The notes under the pieces are model-generated. The model ran no database searches. It was not told where the DNA came from and saw nothing but the letters and a program-made list of their open reading frames with translations. Below, one piece after another: positions 51,659-60,849 of a stretch of DNA of 64,000 nt. This DNA comes from an uncultured Candidatus Melainabacteria bacterium (GTDB lineage Bacteria > Cyanobacteriota > Vampirovibrionia > Gastranaerophilales > Gastranaerophilaceae). The stretch lies in assembly GCA_934757255.1 (NCBI GenBank), contig CAKVLL010000005.1, forward strand, positions 1-64,000, given 5' to 3'. The translations under genes were made by a program, and so were the position numbers. How positions within the stretch are numbered: position 1 is the first letter of the stretch; the number at the start of each line of letters is the position of its first letter.

Positions 51659-53203
51659 ATGGGTATGTCAGCATCACAAGCAAGGTTAATCGCTTTAACA
51701 GCAAGAATGAACGACATTGAATATCAAGGTCAACAAATTAACCAACAAAGAACAACTTTATCAAACCAAGTTAACGCATTATATAACCAGTTGCTTGAAA
51801 TGAGCGTACCAACACCTCCTTCAACTTCTGATTATACAAAAGTTCAATATTCAGGAAAATTAAACGCATCAAGTTTTACCATTGGAAATGTTGTTCCAAC
51901 TGGAAAAAATACTTCAAGAATAGATACTTATACAGTACAGTTTCAAACTAAACAATCTGGTAATTCAATAGAAAAGAGTATGTACACTGCAACTTTAACA
52001 TCTACTCCAAAAACGACTGGTGTTGCAGATGCAAGCTCTAAAGTAGAAAATTATATCAAAACAGTTAGTACACACAAACCTGAAGGTGAAGCTCTTGAGT
52101 CTACTTCTGGTTTAAAAAGTAGCGATGAAGTACTTATCAAGGTTTCTGATTATTCAAAGCTTGATTTTATTAATCAAACAATTTACGATGCAAATGGAAA
52201 ACAATTATCTTCAGCACCAACCGAAGGTGATGTTTATGTATCTTGCAAGAAATCTGATTTAAGCAAGGATAATTACAAATCACTAATAACAACAGAAGAT
52301 GATAAATATACTAATGTATATAAAGCTGGCTCTGAAAAACAGTTTAAGGATACTGCTGATGATGAAGATATTTCAAGCTTAGGTTTGTATACTTCAGAAG
52401 ATGGAAAAACTCTTAAGGCAATTACAACTTTTAGTGAATTAAAGAAAGCAATGGGGAGTGATCCTTCTGCAAGTACTAGCAATATTTATACATTAGATTA
52501 TAAATCAGAAAATCAACAATTTGAGAACCCTCTTTATAATGGTAGCTCTACTGGAAAATCAGTTGGTACATATACAGTATATAAATTATCTGAAGCTACG
52601 GATAAAATTGATTCTGCAACATATAAAGCTTATATTGAGTCTTTATGTAATGCTTTTCCTGAGTTGCTAGAAGATGGTCAACAGAAGGATGATATTGCAA
52701 ATCAGTTTTTAGTATATTTTGAACCAAAAAATGGATTAAACATTCCTCACTTTATCAAAAATACAGATACTGTTGGAGTAACAAGTGGTAGTGACAAACA
52801 AGTATCTATGTACGATTTTTCTGAAGATGGTACTTACACTCAAACTGATAACAAAAAAGGTTGTCAATTAGAATTTGATTCTTCAACTGGTAGAATAACA
52901 CAAATTGGTATTCCTGATGATGATGGAAAAATCAGCTGGGTAAAAGTAACTGCTGAAACTGTAACAGACCAAGATGCGTACGATGAAGCATTCAACGATT
53001 ATGAATACGAAAAAAATATTTATGATAAAAAGCAACAAGAAATCAACGCAAAGACTTCTATCGTACAACAACAAGATAAAAACTTGGAATTAAAACTTAC
53101 AAGACTTGATAACGAAAGAAATGCGGTTAACACAGAAATGGAAGCTGTTAAGAAAGTTGTAAGCGACAACATCGAAAAATCTTATAAAACATTCTCAGGT
53201 TAA
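51659..53203 (+). CDS. Large coiled-coil protein under sigma-28 control, paralog 1
   Basis: 514 residues. The ATG at 51659 is used because AAGGAG precedes it and the upstream ATG at 51608 falls inside the -10 box. The N-terminus MGMSASQARLIALTARMNDI and some 35 further residues form an amphipathic helix. Residues 60-440 are Ser/Thr/Asp/Lys-rich and predicted beta. The last 75 residues (YEYEKNIYDKKQQEI, LELKLTRLDNERNAVNTEM) form a coiled coil. Helical ends around a variable middle is the layout of flagellins and hook-associated proteins. It has no signal peptide and no Cys-rich motif. It has a paralog at 59186. Confidence 0.88.
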   Translation: MGMSASQARLIALTARMNDIEYQGQQINQQRTTLSNQVNALYNQLLEMSVPTPPSTSDYTKVQYSGKLNASSFTIGNVVPTGKNTSRIDTYTVQFQTKQSGNSIEKSMYTATLTSTPKTTGVADASSKVENYIKTVSTHKPEGEALESTSGLKSSDEVLIKVSDYSKLDFINQTIYDANGKQLSSAPTEGDVYVSCKKSDLSKDNYKSLITTEDDKYTNVYKAGSEKQFKDTADDEDISSLGLYTSEDGKTLKAITTFSELKKAMGSDPSASTSNIYTLDYKSENQQFENPLYNGSSTGKSVGTYTVYKLSEATDKIDSATYKAYIESLCNAFPELLEDGQQKDDIANQFLVYFEPKNGLNIPHFIKNTDTVGVTSGSDKQVSMYDFSEDGTYTQTDNKKGCQLEFDSSTGRITQIGIPDDDGKISWVKVTAETVTDQDAYDEAFNDYEYEKNIYDKKQQEINAKTSIVQQQDKNLELKLTRLDNERNAVNTEMEAVKKVVSDNIEKSYKTFSG

Positions 53204-53221
53204 TAGGAAAAAAATTATATG

Positions 53222-53258
53222 AACAATAAGGATGACCGTAGGTCATCCTTATTGTTTT
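53222..53258 (+). terminator. Terminator of the sigma-28-driven gene
   Basis: Perfect 16-bp stem (53222-53237 with 53241-53256), loop GTA, T-rich tail. The stem contains GGATGACC/GGTCATCC, like the units of the 4885-5400 array. Confidence 0.88.
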
Positions 53259-53467
53259 ATATAGTTTATTTCTTTTAAAGGAAAAATGTCGGCATGTTGT
53301 TGACATTGGCGGTATAAATATTTAATCATAACTACTTATAAAAAATAAAATAGAACAAAATGTAAACTTTTGTAAAGATGTTTAATTTTTTCTTTCTAAA
53401 AGAGCAACTTTTGCTCAAAGCATGACTTTATATATATAAGGTTAGATAGAAATAGGTTAGGTAGGTT

Positions 53468-54100
53468 ATGATTAACAATATTGCGTCTATGGACATGCGT
53501 CCACAGATGGCGGTAGCTAAAACAGCACCTTCTGTGTCAAGTTTTAATATGCCGCCAATACTAGGATTTAAAACAATTCCGTTAAAGGAAAAGGCAACTA
53601 TTCGTGTCAAGAAACTAAAAAGAGGCGATAATATTGCTATACCAGGAATAATTGATGATGATTATGTCGATGTTGTAGAAGAAACTCTTAATCTGGAACG
53701 AAAGCCGGAGGAGGGGAACTTCTTTAGTCAACAGTCATTTATCATACCTGTTAAGCGACAAATACAGTATTTGAAAAACTGTTATATAATTGATTATATT
53801 CAATCACCGAAACCAGGGTGTGGACTTGGTGCGGAGGCGGTCAAAGCTTTGGCTGAGAAAGCTATGTTTGACCCGAAGGCAGAAGGGCGTATTGTGACTT
53901 TTTCGGCGCCTCTGGTCAAAGAATCATCGCCGGCTCTGTTCTTTTACAAGCTCGGATTTAGGTTTACGTCACCTCAGGCGAATGAATATATGGAGGAATG
54001 CCTAAGAAAGAAAGTACCTGATATTCCTGTTCAGACGGGAATGATGTACTTACCGAAGAACAGGTTGCACAAATTGTTACATTATGGAGAATTATTCTAA
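53468..54100 (+). CDS. GNAT-like protein
   Basis: 210 residues, MINNIASMDMRPQMAVAK. A disordered N-terminal 40 residues lead into a GNAT-type core: YIIDYIQSPKPGCGLGAEAV (acyl-CoA pyrophosphate loop), AEKAMFDPKAEGRIVTFSAP, SSPALFFYKLGFRF. The acceptor is unknown. The segment around 53820-53950 is more GC-rich than its neighbours. It is followed directly by the next small gene. Confidence 0.75.
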   Translation: MINNIASMDMRPQMAVAKTAPSVSSFNMPPILGFKTIPLKEKATIRVKKLKRGDNIAIPGIIDDDYVDVVEETLNLERKPEEGNFFSQQSFIIPVKRQIQYLKNCYIIDYIQSPKPGCGLGAEAVKALAEKAMFDPKAEGRIVTFSAPLVKESSPALFFYKLGFRFTSPQANEYMEECLRKKVPDIPVQTGMMYLPKNRLHKLLHYGELF

Positions 54101-54403
54101 ATGAGTGAAATTAAAAACAATTATTTAGAAGGACACTACTCGACAGAAACTAAGGTTAAACGACCGAAAATTGTCGCGGCAGAAGGTCCTGCAATCTTGC
54201 CTAAACAAACGCTTTTCTCAAATAAAGACGCAGACAAAAGAATGCAACAAATTAATACTGACATATATGAAGGTGCAAAAAAGGAGAAATCGAAAAATGA
54301 TTTTAATAAAAAACTGTATTTTAAAATTTTTGGCGGTGTTGCTTTATTCTCCGCAGGTATCGCCGGTGTATATAAAATCAGAAACTTCTTTAGAAAATCT
54401 TAA
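54101..54403 (+). CDS. Small tail-anchored membrane protein
   Basis: 100 residues starting right at the stop of the GNAT-like gene (TAAATG). The first 70 residues are hydrophilic and basic; a C-terminal segment YFKIFGGVALFSAGIAGVY is followed by KIRNFFRKS, giving one membrane span near the end. Probably cotranscribed with the GNAT-like gene. Unknown function. Confidence 0.68.
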   Translation: MSEIKNNYLEGHYSTETKVKRPKIVAAEGPAILPKQTLFSNKDADKRMQQINTDIYEGAKKEKSKNDFNKKLYFKIFGGVALFSAGIAGVYKIRNFFRKS

Positions 54404-54435
54404 TTAGCAGAATTTCTGTTTTATGTTAGAATAAA

Positions 54436-54553
54436 GTGCAGAGGAGTTGGAAAATTTGAAAAGCGGAAAAGTTCGTTTTGGCTCACAATATCTGCTTATC
54501 AAAGTGAATAATTTGAACCGTTCAACTGTTCAACATTTCCACCTTTCAACTCT
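54436..54553. repeat. Inverted-repeat element, family C copy 2
   Basis: Left arm GAGTTGGAAAATTTGAAAAG (54443 onward) and right arm with repeated GTTCAAC/TTTCAAC units (54521-54551), inverted to each other. It is the same type as 20935-21115. Confidence 0.7.
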
Positions 54554-54580
54554 ATTTACAAAATAGCGAGGATATAATAA

Positions 54581-56425
54581 ATGTGCGGAATTGTTGGTTA
54601 CGTTGGAAATAAAACAGCGGTTGATATTCTTTTAGAAGGTTTAACAAGTCTTGAATACAGAGGTTACGATTCTTCAGGAATTGCGGTTAATGTAGAAGGC
54701 AAAGTTGAACTTTACAAAGCTGCAGGAAAATTACAAAATCTTAAAGATATTGTTGAAAAAAATTACGCAGAAATTTCTAAATCAACAATCGGTATAGGTC
54801 ATATTCGTTGGGCAACACACGGTGCGCCAACAGTTGAAAACGCACACCCACATTCTTGTAATTGTGGAAAAGTAGCGGTTGTTCACAACGGTATTATTGA
54901 AAATTACAAAGAATTAAGAGCAAAATTAGAAGCTAAAGGGTGTACATTCCGCTCTCAAACAGATACAGAAACAGTTGCGCACTTAGTAGCTACAAAATAT
55001 GGTGAAACTCACGATTTAACAGAAGCAGTAAGACTTGCTACAAAAGAAATTGAAGGTGCTTACGCTCTTTGTGTTATTCATCAAGATGTACCAAATACAA
55101 TTGTTGCAACAAGAAGAAATGCGCCACTTGTTGTTGGCTTAGGTGAAGGTGAAAATTTTGTAGCATCTGACGTTCCTGCATTAATCCAATATACAAAAAA
55201 GGCAATGTATTTAGATGATAATCAAATTGTGACATTGAAACCTGATTCTTACAAAGTTATTGATATTGACAAAAATCCATTAACTTTGAAAGTAGAAACT
55301 CTTCCTTGGGAACCTGTAGCATTAAGCAAAATGGGTTACAAGCACTTCATGCTTAAAGAAATTCATGAACAACCTGATGTTGTTAGAAATGTGCTTTCAG
55401 GAAAACTTCATGCGATGGATGAAGATATTATTTTAAAAGAAGTTACTTTGGATAAAGATAAATTAAAAAACTTAAGCCGTATTCAGATTGTTGCTTGCGG
55501 AACATCTTTGCATGCAGCAATGGTTGGTAAATATTTAATCGAAGACTTCTGCGGAATTCCTGTTGATGTTGAACCTTCAAGTGAATATATTTATAGAAAA
55601 ACAATTACGGATAAGAATACGCTTGTAATTGGCGTTTCTCAATCAGGCGAAACTGCTGATACAATTACCGCCGTAAGACAAGCAAAAAACAGAGGTTCAC
55701 ATATTTTAATTGTAACTAACCGACCTGATTCAACAATGGCAAGAGAAGCAGACAGTTTAGTTCCGGTGAATGCAGGAATTGAGGTTTCTGTTGCAGCTAC
55801 AAAATCATATATGGCACAGTTAATTTCGTTCTATTTGTTAGCGATTTATATGGCAGAAGTTAAAAACTCCATGCCAAAAGAAGAGTTAGTTAATTTGAAA
55901 CATGAATTAATCGTTCTTCCACAAAAAATTGAGAAAGTTTTAGCGCATACAGATGATGTTCAAAAATGTGCAAGAGCATTCTCCAGTGCAAAAGACTTTA
56001 TCTTTATTGCAAGAGGAATTAACTTCCCAACAGCGTTAGAAGGTGCTTTAAAACTTAAAGAAATTAGTTACATAAATGCAACAGGATATACAGCTGGCGA
56101 ATTAAAACACGGTCCTATTGCAATGTTAGATGAATCTATGCCTGTGCTTTCAATCTTAATGTCAGGCAAAGTATTTGATAAAATTATGTCAAATTCAGAA
56201 GAAGCAAAAGCTCGTAACGCAAGAATGATTGCACTTACAGATTGTACAGATTCAAAAATGGAAGAACTTTTTGATTGCATAATCAGAGTTCCGGAAATTT
56301 CAGAAATATTATCACCTGCACTTGCCATTGTTCCATTGCAATTGTTAGCTTATTATATCGCAGAATTTTTAGGCAAAGACGTTGACCAACCTAGAAACTT
56401 GGCAAAATCAGTAACAGTGGAATAA
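54581..56425 (+). CDS. glmS: Glutamine-fructose-6-phosphate aminotransferase
   Basis: 614 residues. Cys2 of MCGIVGYVGN is the amidotransferase nucleophile, with RGYDSSGIAV and GHIRWATHG following. Two SIS domains (VACGTSLHAAM, VSQSGETADT; FIARGINFPTALEGALKLKE) and the terminal DQPRNLAKSVTVE bind and convert fructose-6-phosphate. It starts hexosamine synthesis for peptidoglycan and lipid A. GCGAGGA precedes the ATG. I see no glmS ribozyme in the leader, which holds repeat C2. Confidence 0.97.
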   Translation: MCGIVGYVGNKTAVDILLEGLTSLEYRGYDSSGIAVNVEGKVELYKAAGKLQNLKDIVEKNYAEISKSTIGIGHIRWATHGAPTVENAHPHSCNCGKVAVVHNGIIENYKELRAKLEAKGCTFRSQTDTETVAHLVATKYGETHDLTEAVRLATKEIEGAYALCVIHQDVPNTIVATRRNAPLVVGLGEGENFVASDVPALIQYTKKAMYLDDNQIVTLKPDSYKVIDIDKNPLTLKVETLPWEPVALSKMGYKHFMLKEIHEQPDVVRNVLSGKLHAMDEDIILKEVTLDKDKLKNLSRIQIVACGTSLHAAMVGKYLIEDFCGIPVDVEPSSEYIYRKTITDKNTLVIGVSQSGETADTITAVRQAKNRGSHILIVTNRPDSTMAREADSLVPVNAGIEVSVAATKSYMAQLISFYLLAIYMAEVKNSMPKEELVNLKHELIVLPQKIEKVLAHTDDVQKCARAFSSAKDFIFIARGINFPTALEGALKLKEISYINATGYTAGELKHGPIAMLDESMPVLSILMSGKVFDKIMSNSEEAKARNARMIALTDCTDSKMEELFDCIIRVPEISEILSPALAIVPLQLLAYYIAEFLGKDVDQPRNLAKSVTVE

Positions 56426-56455
56426 ATTGAAAATTGAAAGTGGAAAGTTGTTTTA
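56426..56455. repeat. Family A left arm, partial
   Basis: TTGAAAATTGAAAGTGGAAA directly after the glmS stop, no right arm. A GGTGCAA/TTGCACC hairpin (56469-56485) follows, as beside A1 and the solitary arm at 28795. Confidence 0.7.
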
Positions 56456-56561
56456 TATAAAAATGTTGGGTGCAATTTTTGCACCAATAACATAAAGACG
56501 AAAAGTTATTTATATATTTTAAATGCTTGAAAAAGAATTTTTAATAAATTCAAAATAAAAC

Positions 56562-56597
56562 TTGCACCACTATTCAATATTATGTACAATTATTGTT
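56562..56597 (+). promoter_or_regulatory. mutS promoter, leaderless
   Basis: TTGCAC (56562-56567), exactly 17 bases, TACAAT (56585-56590). The A of the mutS ATG (56598) is 8 bases after the -10, so transcription should start at or one base before it. Confidence 0.75.
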
Positions 56598-59183
56598 ATG
56601 ACAAAGCCTGAAATTAATCTAGTTAATACAACTGATGTTTGTGTAGAAGACGCTACTCCTGCAATGCAGAGGTACTTAGAAATAAAAAAAGAACACCCTG
56701 ATTGTTTGCTTTTGTATAGAATGGGTGATTTTTATGAAACTTTTTTTGAAGACGCTGTAACAATGTCGCGCGAACTTGAATTAACTTTAACAGGGCGTGA
56801 TTGTGGTGCAAAATTGGGTAGAATTCCACTTGCAGGAATACCGATGAAAGCTCTTGATGGTTATTTGGAAAAACTTGTGGCCAAAGATATCAAGGTTGCA
56901 ATATGCGAACAGTTAGAAGACCCAAAACAAGCTAAAGGTATTGTAAAACGTGGCGTTGTAAGAATTATTACGGCTGGAACGCTTTTAGAAAGCAACTTTT
57001 TGAACCAAAACAGTAATAATTATATGTGCGCAGTGTTTAAAAATGGTGAAAAATGGGGCTTTGCATATACTGATATTTCAACTGGAGAATTTAAAGCGTC
57101 TGAACTAACTTTGGAAACTCTTACTACAGAACTAGCTCGTATTCAGCCTGCAGAAATTGTTGCGCCTGCAAAAAAGATGAAGCTTCAACCGTTCCAAATC
57201 GTGCCGGAAGAAACAGTTGATTTGCCTGAAGAAATTACAAAAATTTATAACTGTTCAAAAGTTCCTGCAAAAGTTTTTGAAGAAGATTTTGCAAAAAACA
57301 ATTTGCAACAAGTGTTTAAAATCAATTCATTAGAATCAATAGGCTATAATACTTGCCCTATTGGCTTTAGAGCTGCTGCCGGATTATTAGCATATATTTG
57401 GGAAAATTTAAAAGACGGATTTCCGAAATTTGAAAGAATAGAAACTTATGAACTATCTGAATATATGGCAATTGACGCTAATACACGCAAAAACCTTGAA
57501 TTAACCGAAACATTAAGAGAAAAAAATAAATATGGTTCTCTGCTTTGGGCAATAGATAAAACAAATACAAATATGGGCGCAAGACTTCTAAAATCTTGGA
57601 TTTGTCAGCCTCTAAAGGATTTAAAAAAGATTTTGAAACGTCAAGAAGTTGTAAAACAGTTAGTAGCAAATTCAAACGAACGTTATGAAATTGAGCGTCA
57701 ACTAAAAAATATTTATGATATTCAAAGACTGTCAACACGTTTGAGTAACGGGACAGCTAATCCGAGAGATTTTTTGAGTATAAAAACTTCACTTCAAGCG
57801 TTGCCTGATTTGGTGAGTGTTGCAAAAACAATAGGACTTTCTGTTTTTAATCTGATAGAAGATGAATTAGGAAGCTTGAATGATTATGCGGATTTGATTG
57901 AACGTACGATTAGCGAAGATGCACCAATTACGATTAAAGAAGGCGGTTTAATCAAACAAGGCGTAAGTTCTGATTTAGATTATTTGCGTGATTTGATGTG
58001 CAATGGTGAAAATTGGCTTAAAGAATTTGAACAAAGAGAAAAAGACAGAACAGGTATTAATATTCTAAAAGTCGGTTATAATAGAGTTTTTGGCTACTTT
58101 ATAGAAGTTACAAATTCTAATTTGAGCAAAGTTCCGCCTGATTATATTCGAAAACAAACGCTTTCCGGTGCTGAAAGATTTATTACGGATGAACTTAAAA
58201 AGCATGAAGATGAAGTTTTGACCGCACAAGTTAAAGCATTTGAGCTTGAATATAAAATGTTCAGTGATTTTAGAAATTATTCTAAAGAATTTGTTACTCT
58301 TATCAGACAAACAGCAGAATGCATTTCTGAACTTGATGTATTTACTTCTTTTGCAGAAATAGCGGTTGAGCAAAATTATGTTTGTCCTGAACTTGATGAA
58401 AGCGGTGATTTTTTTATCAAGAATGGTCGTCATCCTGTTTTGGAAAAAATTCTTCCGCTCGGGACTTATGTTGCGAATGATATAGAACTTTCAAGTTCTG
58501 ATAAATCAAAAACAGAATTTATGATTTTAACAGGGCCTAATATGGCAGGTAAATCTACATATATGCGCCAAAATGCACTTATTGCGATACTCGCGCAAAT
58601 AGGTTCTTTTATACCTGCTGATTGCGGTAAAATTGGGATTATTGATAAAATCTTTACCCGTGTTGGCGCGAGTGATGATTTAACTTTGGGTAAATCAACA
58701 TTTATGGTTGAAATGACCGAAACGGCTTATATTTTGAATAGTGCAACATACAAGAGCCTTATTCTTATTGATGAGATTGGACGTGGAACAAGTACTTATG
58801 ATGGAGTCGCGATTGCTTGGTCTGTTGCTGAATATATAGCAGGCAAAATTGGTGCAAGATGTATATTTGCGACGCATTATCATGAATTAAACGTTATGAC
58901 AAATTCATATCCGCAAATTAAGAATTATAGAATTACTGTTAGCGAAGAGAATGGTGAAATAGAGTTTTTGCGTAAGATTGTTCAAGGTGGCGCAAGTAAA
59001 AGTTACGGTATTCAAGTAGCTAAAATGGCAGGTCTGCCAAACTCTGTTGTTAAACGTTCTGAAGAGCTTATGAGTAAAATGCAAAGAGATTTTTCTAAGA
59101 ATTTATCAAAGGGAAAATCTAAAGCTAAATTAGATTCAGAAATAGAAGTTCAAGCCCCTCAATTAAATTTATTCGGCGAATAA
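56598..59183 (+). CDS. mutS: DNA mismatch repair protein MutS
   Basis: 861 residues from MTKPEINLVN; the longer frame from 56562 is excluded because it starts inside the -35 box. The mismatch-recognition Phe-x-Glu motif is in MGDFYETFFEDA, the clamp region lies in the middle, and the ATPase carries Walker A GPNMAGKSTYMRQ (about residue 646), IDEIGRGTSTYDG and ATHYHEL. The C-terminus (LDSEIEVQAPQLNLFGE) ends in a QLNLF motif like the beta-clamp-binding motif. It recognises base mismatches; mutL is not in the window. Confidence 0.97.
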   Translation: MTKPEINLVNTTDVCVEDATPAMQRYLEIKKEHPDCLLLYRMGDFYETFFEDAVTMSRELELTLTGRDCGAKLGRIPLAGIPMKALDGYLEKLVAKDIKVAICEQLEDPKQAKGIVKRGVVRIITAGTLLESNFLNQNSNNYMCAVFKNGEKWGFAYTDISTGEFKASELTLETLTTELARIQPAEIVAPAKKMKLQPFQIVPEETVDLPEEITKIYNCSKVPAKVFEEDFAKNNLQQVFKINSLESIGYNTCPIGFRAAAGLLAYIWENLKDGFPKFERIETYELSEYMAIDANTRKNLELTETLREKNKYGSLLWAIDKTNTNMGARLLKSWICQPLKDLKKILKRQEVVKQLVANSNERYEIERQLKNIYDIQRLSTRLSNGTANPRDFLSIKTSLQALPDLVSVAKTIGLSVFNLIEDELGSLNDYADLIERTISEDAPITIKEGGLIKQGVSSDLDYLRDLMCNGENWLKEFEQREKDRTGINILKVGYNRVFGYFIEVTNSNLSKVPPDYIRKQTLSGAERFITDELKKHEDEVLTAQVKAFELEYKMFSDFRNYSKEFVTLIRQTAECISELDVFTSFAEIAVEQNYVCPELDESGDFFIKNGRHPVLEKILPLGTYVANDIELSSSDKSKTEFMILTGPNMAGKSTYMRQNALIAILAQIGSFIPADCGKIGIIDKIFTRVGASDDLTLGKSTFMVEMTETAYILNSATYKSLILIDEIGRGTSTYDGVAIAWSVAEYIAGKIGARCIFATHYHELNVMTNSYPQIKNYRITVSEENGEIEFLRKIVQGGASKSYGIQVAKMAGLPNSVVKRSEELMSKMQRDFSKNLSKGKSKAKLDSEIEVQAPQLNLFGE

Positions 59184-59185
59184 GT

Positions 59186-60688
59186 TTAACTAAATATTGC
59201 GAAGTTTGTTTCAACGTTTTTGTTTCTGACTGATTCGATACCTTTAATCATTTCATTGATGGCAGATTGTTCTGTTTCAAGATTTTGCATTCTTTGATCG
59301 ATTCTAGATTCTTTAGAATTAATTATATTCTTTTCATATTCATAATCAGCTTGAGCACGTTGAATAATTGTTGAATTGTTAACAGAGAAAATGTTATTCA
59401 TGTTAGAGGCTATAGTACTGTTGTATTCATATTTTTGTTTACTGTTATCATCAGAATTAGTTTTCATCGTGGTGATGTAATATTGGTTGTTTTGCAACAT
59501 TTGGTTCAAATAGTCATTGTCCTCTATTTGGTCATTACATTCCCAACCATTTTCAGCAATAGCTGTAAATAATTGGTCATAAAAAGCAATTTCACTTTCT
59601 TCTGCTGAGGTAAGAACTTGGTTGTCAGTATCTACAGCTGTTTTGTATTCATTTTGTGCAGCTTCATATTCAGCTTTTTTAGTTAAATAATTTTGATAAT
59701 TTTCAGAATTTCTGTCAACACAACTGTAATAAGTTACGTTAGCTGATGTTAAAGAGTTGCCTAGCGTATTTGTTCCGCCTGCTTTTTCATAATTTCTCAT
59801 TAAATCATCTAAGAACAAGTCAACTCTTACGCAATAATTATCACCCGCTGCGCTAAATTTAGAGACTTGTACTGTTGTGTTATTACTGCCTGCTTGATCT
59901 ATATATGTGCAGTATTCATTATAAGTTTGTTCGCATGCTTCTTCAAACTTTTTGTAATCTTCTTCTGTCAAGTGTGATTCAGCATTTGTCTTTAATTGTT
60001 TAAATAACTCTGTTAAACGATTTTTTGCGTCACTTTCTGTTTTATCCAGATTCCAATGTCCAGTATTATTTAAAGTTGCGGATTTATAATCACTAGCTAC
60101 ATCGTTTGTAGTTTTTGTACTATCATAATTGAACCCTTGGATAGAACCAAAACAATTTGCAAAAAATTCTTTGTTTGTGTATTTTTTAGTGGCTTTGCTT
60201 TTTAGGACATCAACTTCTTCTTGTAATTTAGTGAGATTGTCTACAGAATTATTTACAGCGGTATTTGTTGTTATAGATTTTTCAATTTTTTCTGCAGAAA
60301 TACCAGTAACAGAAGCAAGAATTTTGGTTCTGTTTGATTCATAATCTCCGCCAGAACTGCCACTTTCTGAAATCATTTTTGCGTAGTCTTCATATTTTTT
60401 ATCAATGACTACTGCACCATTTTGATTTGTTAATAGATATGGAGTATTATTGTTATATGTATTTGGACGCATTAAGTTTGCATAACTTAAATCAACGTAA
60501 GTTATACCTGAATTGTTTGACCATTTTAATGTTTTTGAGTTTAATGCTTCCTGATATTGTTTTGAAACTCTTTGCATATCTCGTGAAAGCGATGTTTTTT
60601 GCAAAGACAAGTCTTCAAGCGTCCGGCCGATAGTGTTTTTTCGGCTGGTTAGCTGTAAAAGTCTAACTTGTGATGCTGCCATTCCCAT
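59186..60688 (-). CDS. Large coiled-coil protein under sigma-28 control, paralog 2
   Basis: 500 residues. It starts MGMAASQVRLLQLTSRKNTI, clearly homologous to the MGMSASQARLIALTARMNDI of the gene at 51659, and ends YEYEKNIINSKESRIDQRMQ then NLETEQSAINEMIKGIESV, again like that gene. The middle 350 residues are Asn/Thr/Tyr-rich and unrelated by eye. It has no signal peptide. The near-identical sigma-28 promoter upstream suggests both are late flagellar-regulon products. It ends 3 bases from the mutS stop. Confidence 0.88.
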   Translation of the reverse strand: MGMAASQVRLLQLTSRKNTIGRTLEDLSLQKTSLSRDMQRVSKQYQEALNSKTLKWSNNSGITYVDLSYANLMRPNTYNNNTPYLLTNQNGAVVIDKKYEDYAKMISESGSSGGDYESNRTKILASVTGISAEKIEKSITTNTAVNNSVDNLTKLQEEVDVLKSKATKKYTNKEFFANCFGSIQGFNYDSTKTTNDVASDYKSATLNNTGHWNLDKTESDAKNRLTELFKQLKTNAESHLTEEDYKKFEEACEQTYNEYCTYIDQAGSNNTTVQVSKFSAAGDNYCVRVDLFLDDLMRNYEKAGGTNTLGNSLTSANVTYYSCVDRNSENYQNYLTKKAEYEAAQNEYKTAVDTDNQVLTSAEESEIAFYDQLFTAIAENGWECNDQIEDNDYLNQMLQNNQYYITTMKTNSDDNSKQKYEYNSTIASNMNNIFSVNNSTIIQRAQADYEYEKNIINSKESRIDQRMQNLETEQSAINEMIKGIESVRNKNVETNFAIFS

Positions 60689-60732
60689 TTTGTTTTCCGC
60701 TTTCCTTTATAGTTTTCCCTGTTTCTCCATGT

Positions 60733-60760
60733 ATATCGGCATATTTAGCCAAAAACTTTA
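60733..60760 (-). promoter_or_regulatory. Sigma-28 (FliA-type) promoter
   Basis: On the minus strand TAAAGTTT (60760-60753), a 12-base spacer and GCCGATAT (60740-60733), about 45 bases before the ATG at 60688. The sequence from GCCGATATACATG onward matches the promoter at 51610. Confidence 0.86.
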
Positions 60761-60849
60761 ATAAAACCAGAAAAAGTTTACAAAAATTTACAAATGAATT
60801 TGGCTTTATTTAACATTGTATAATTAGAAGTGCTTGTAGGAGTTGTCAG

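Noticed and set aside
54404..54580. glmS ribozyme
   Set aside because: The leader holds a family C repeat and no recognisable ribozyme core.
56562..56597. 12-codon N-terminal extension of MutS
   Set aside because: It starts in the -35 box of the promoter.
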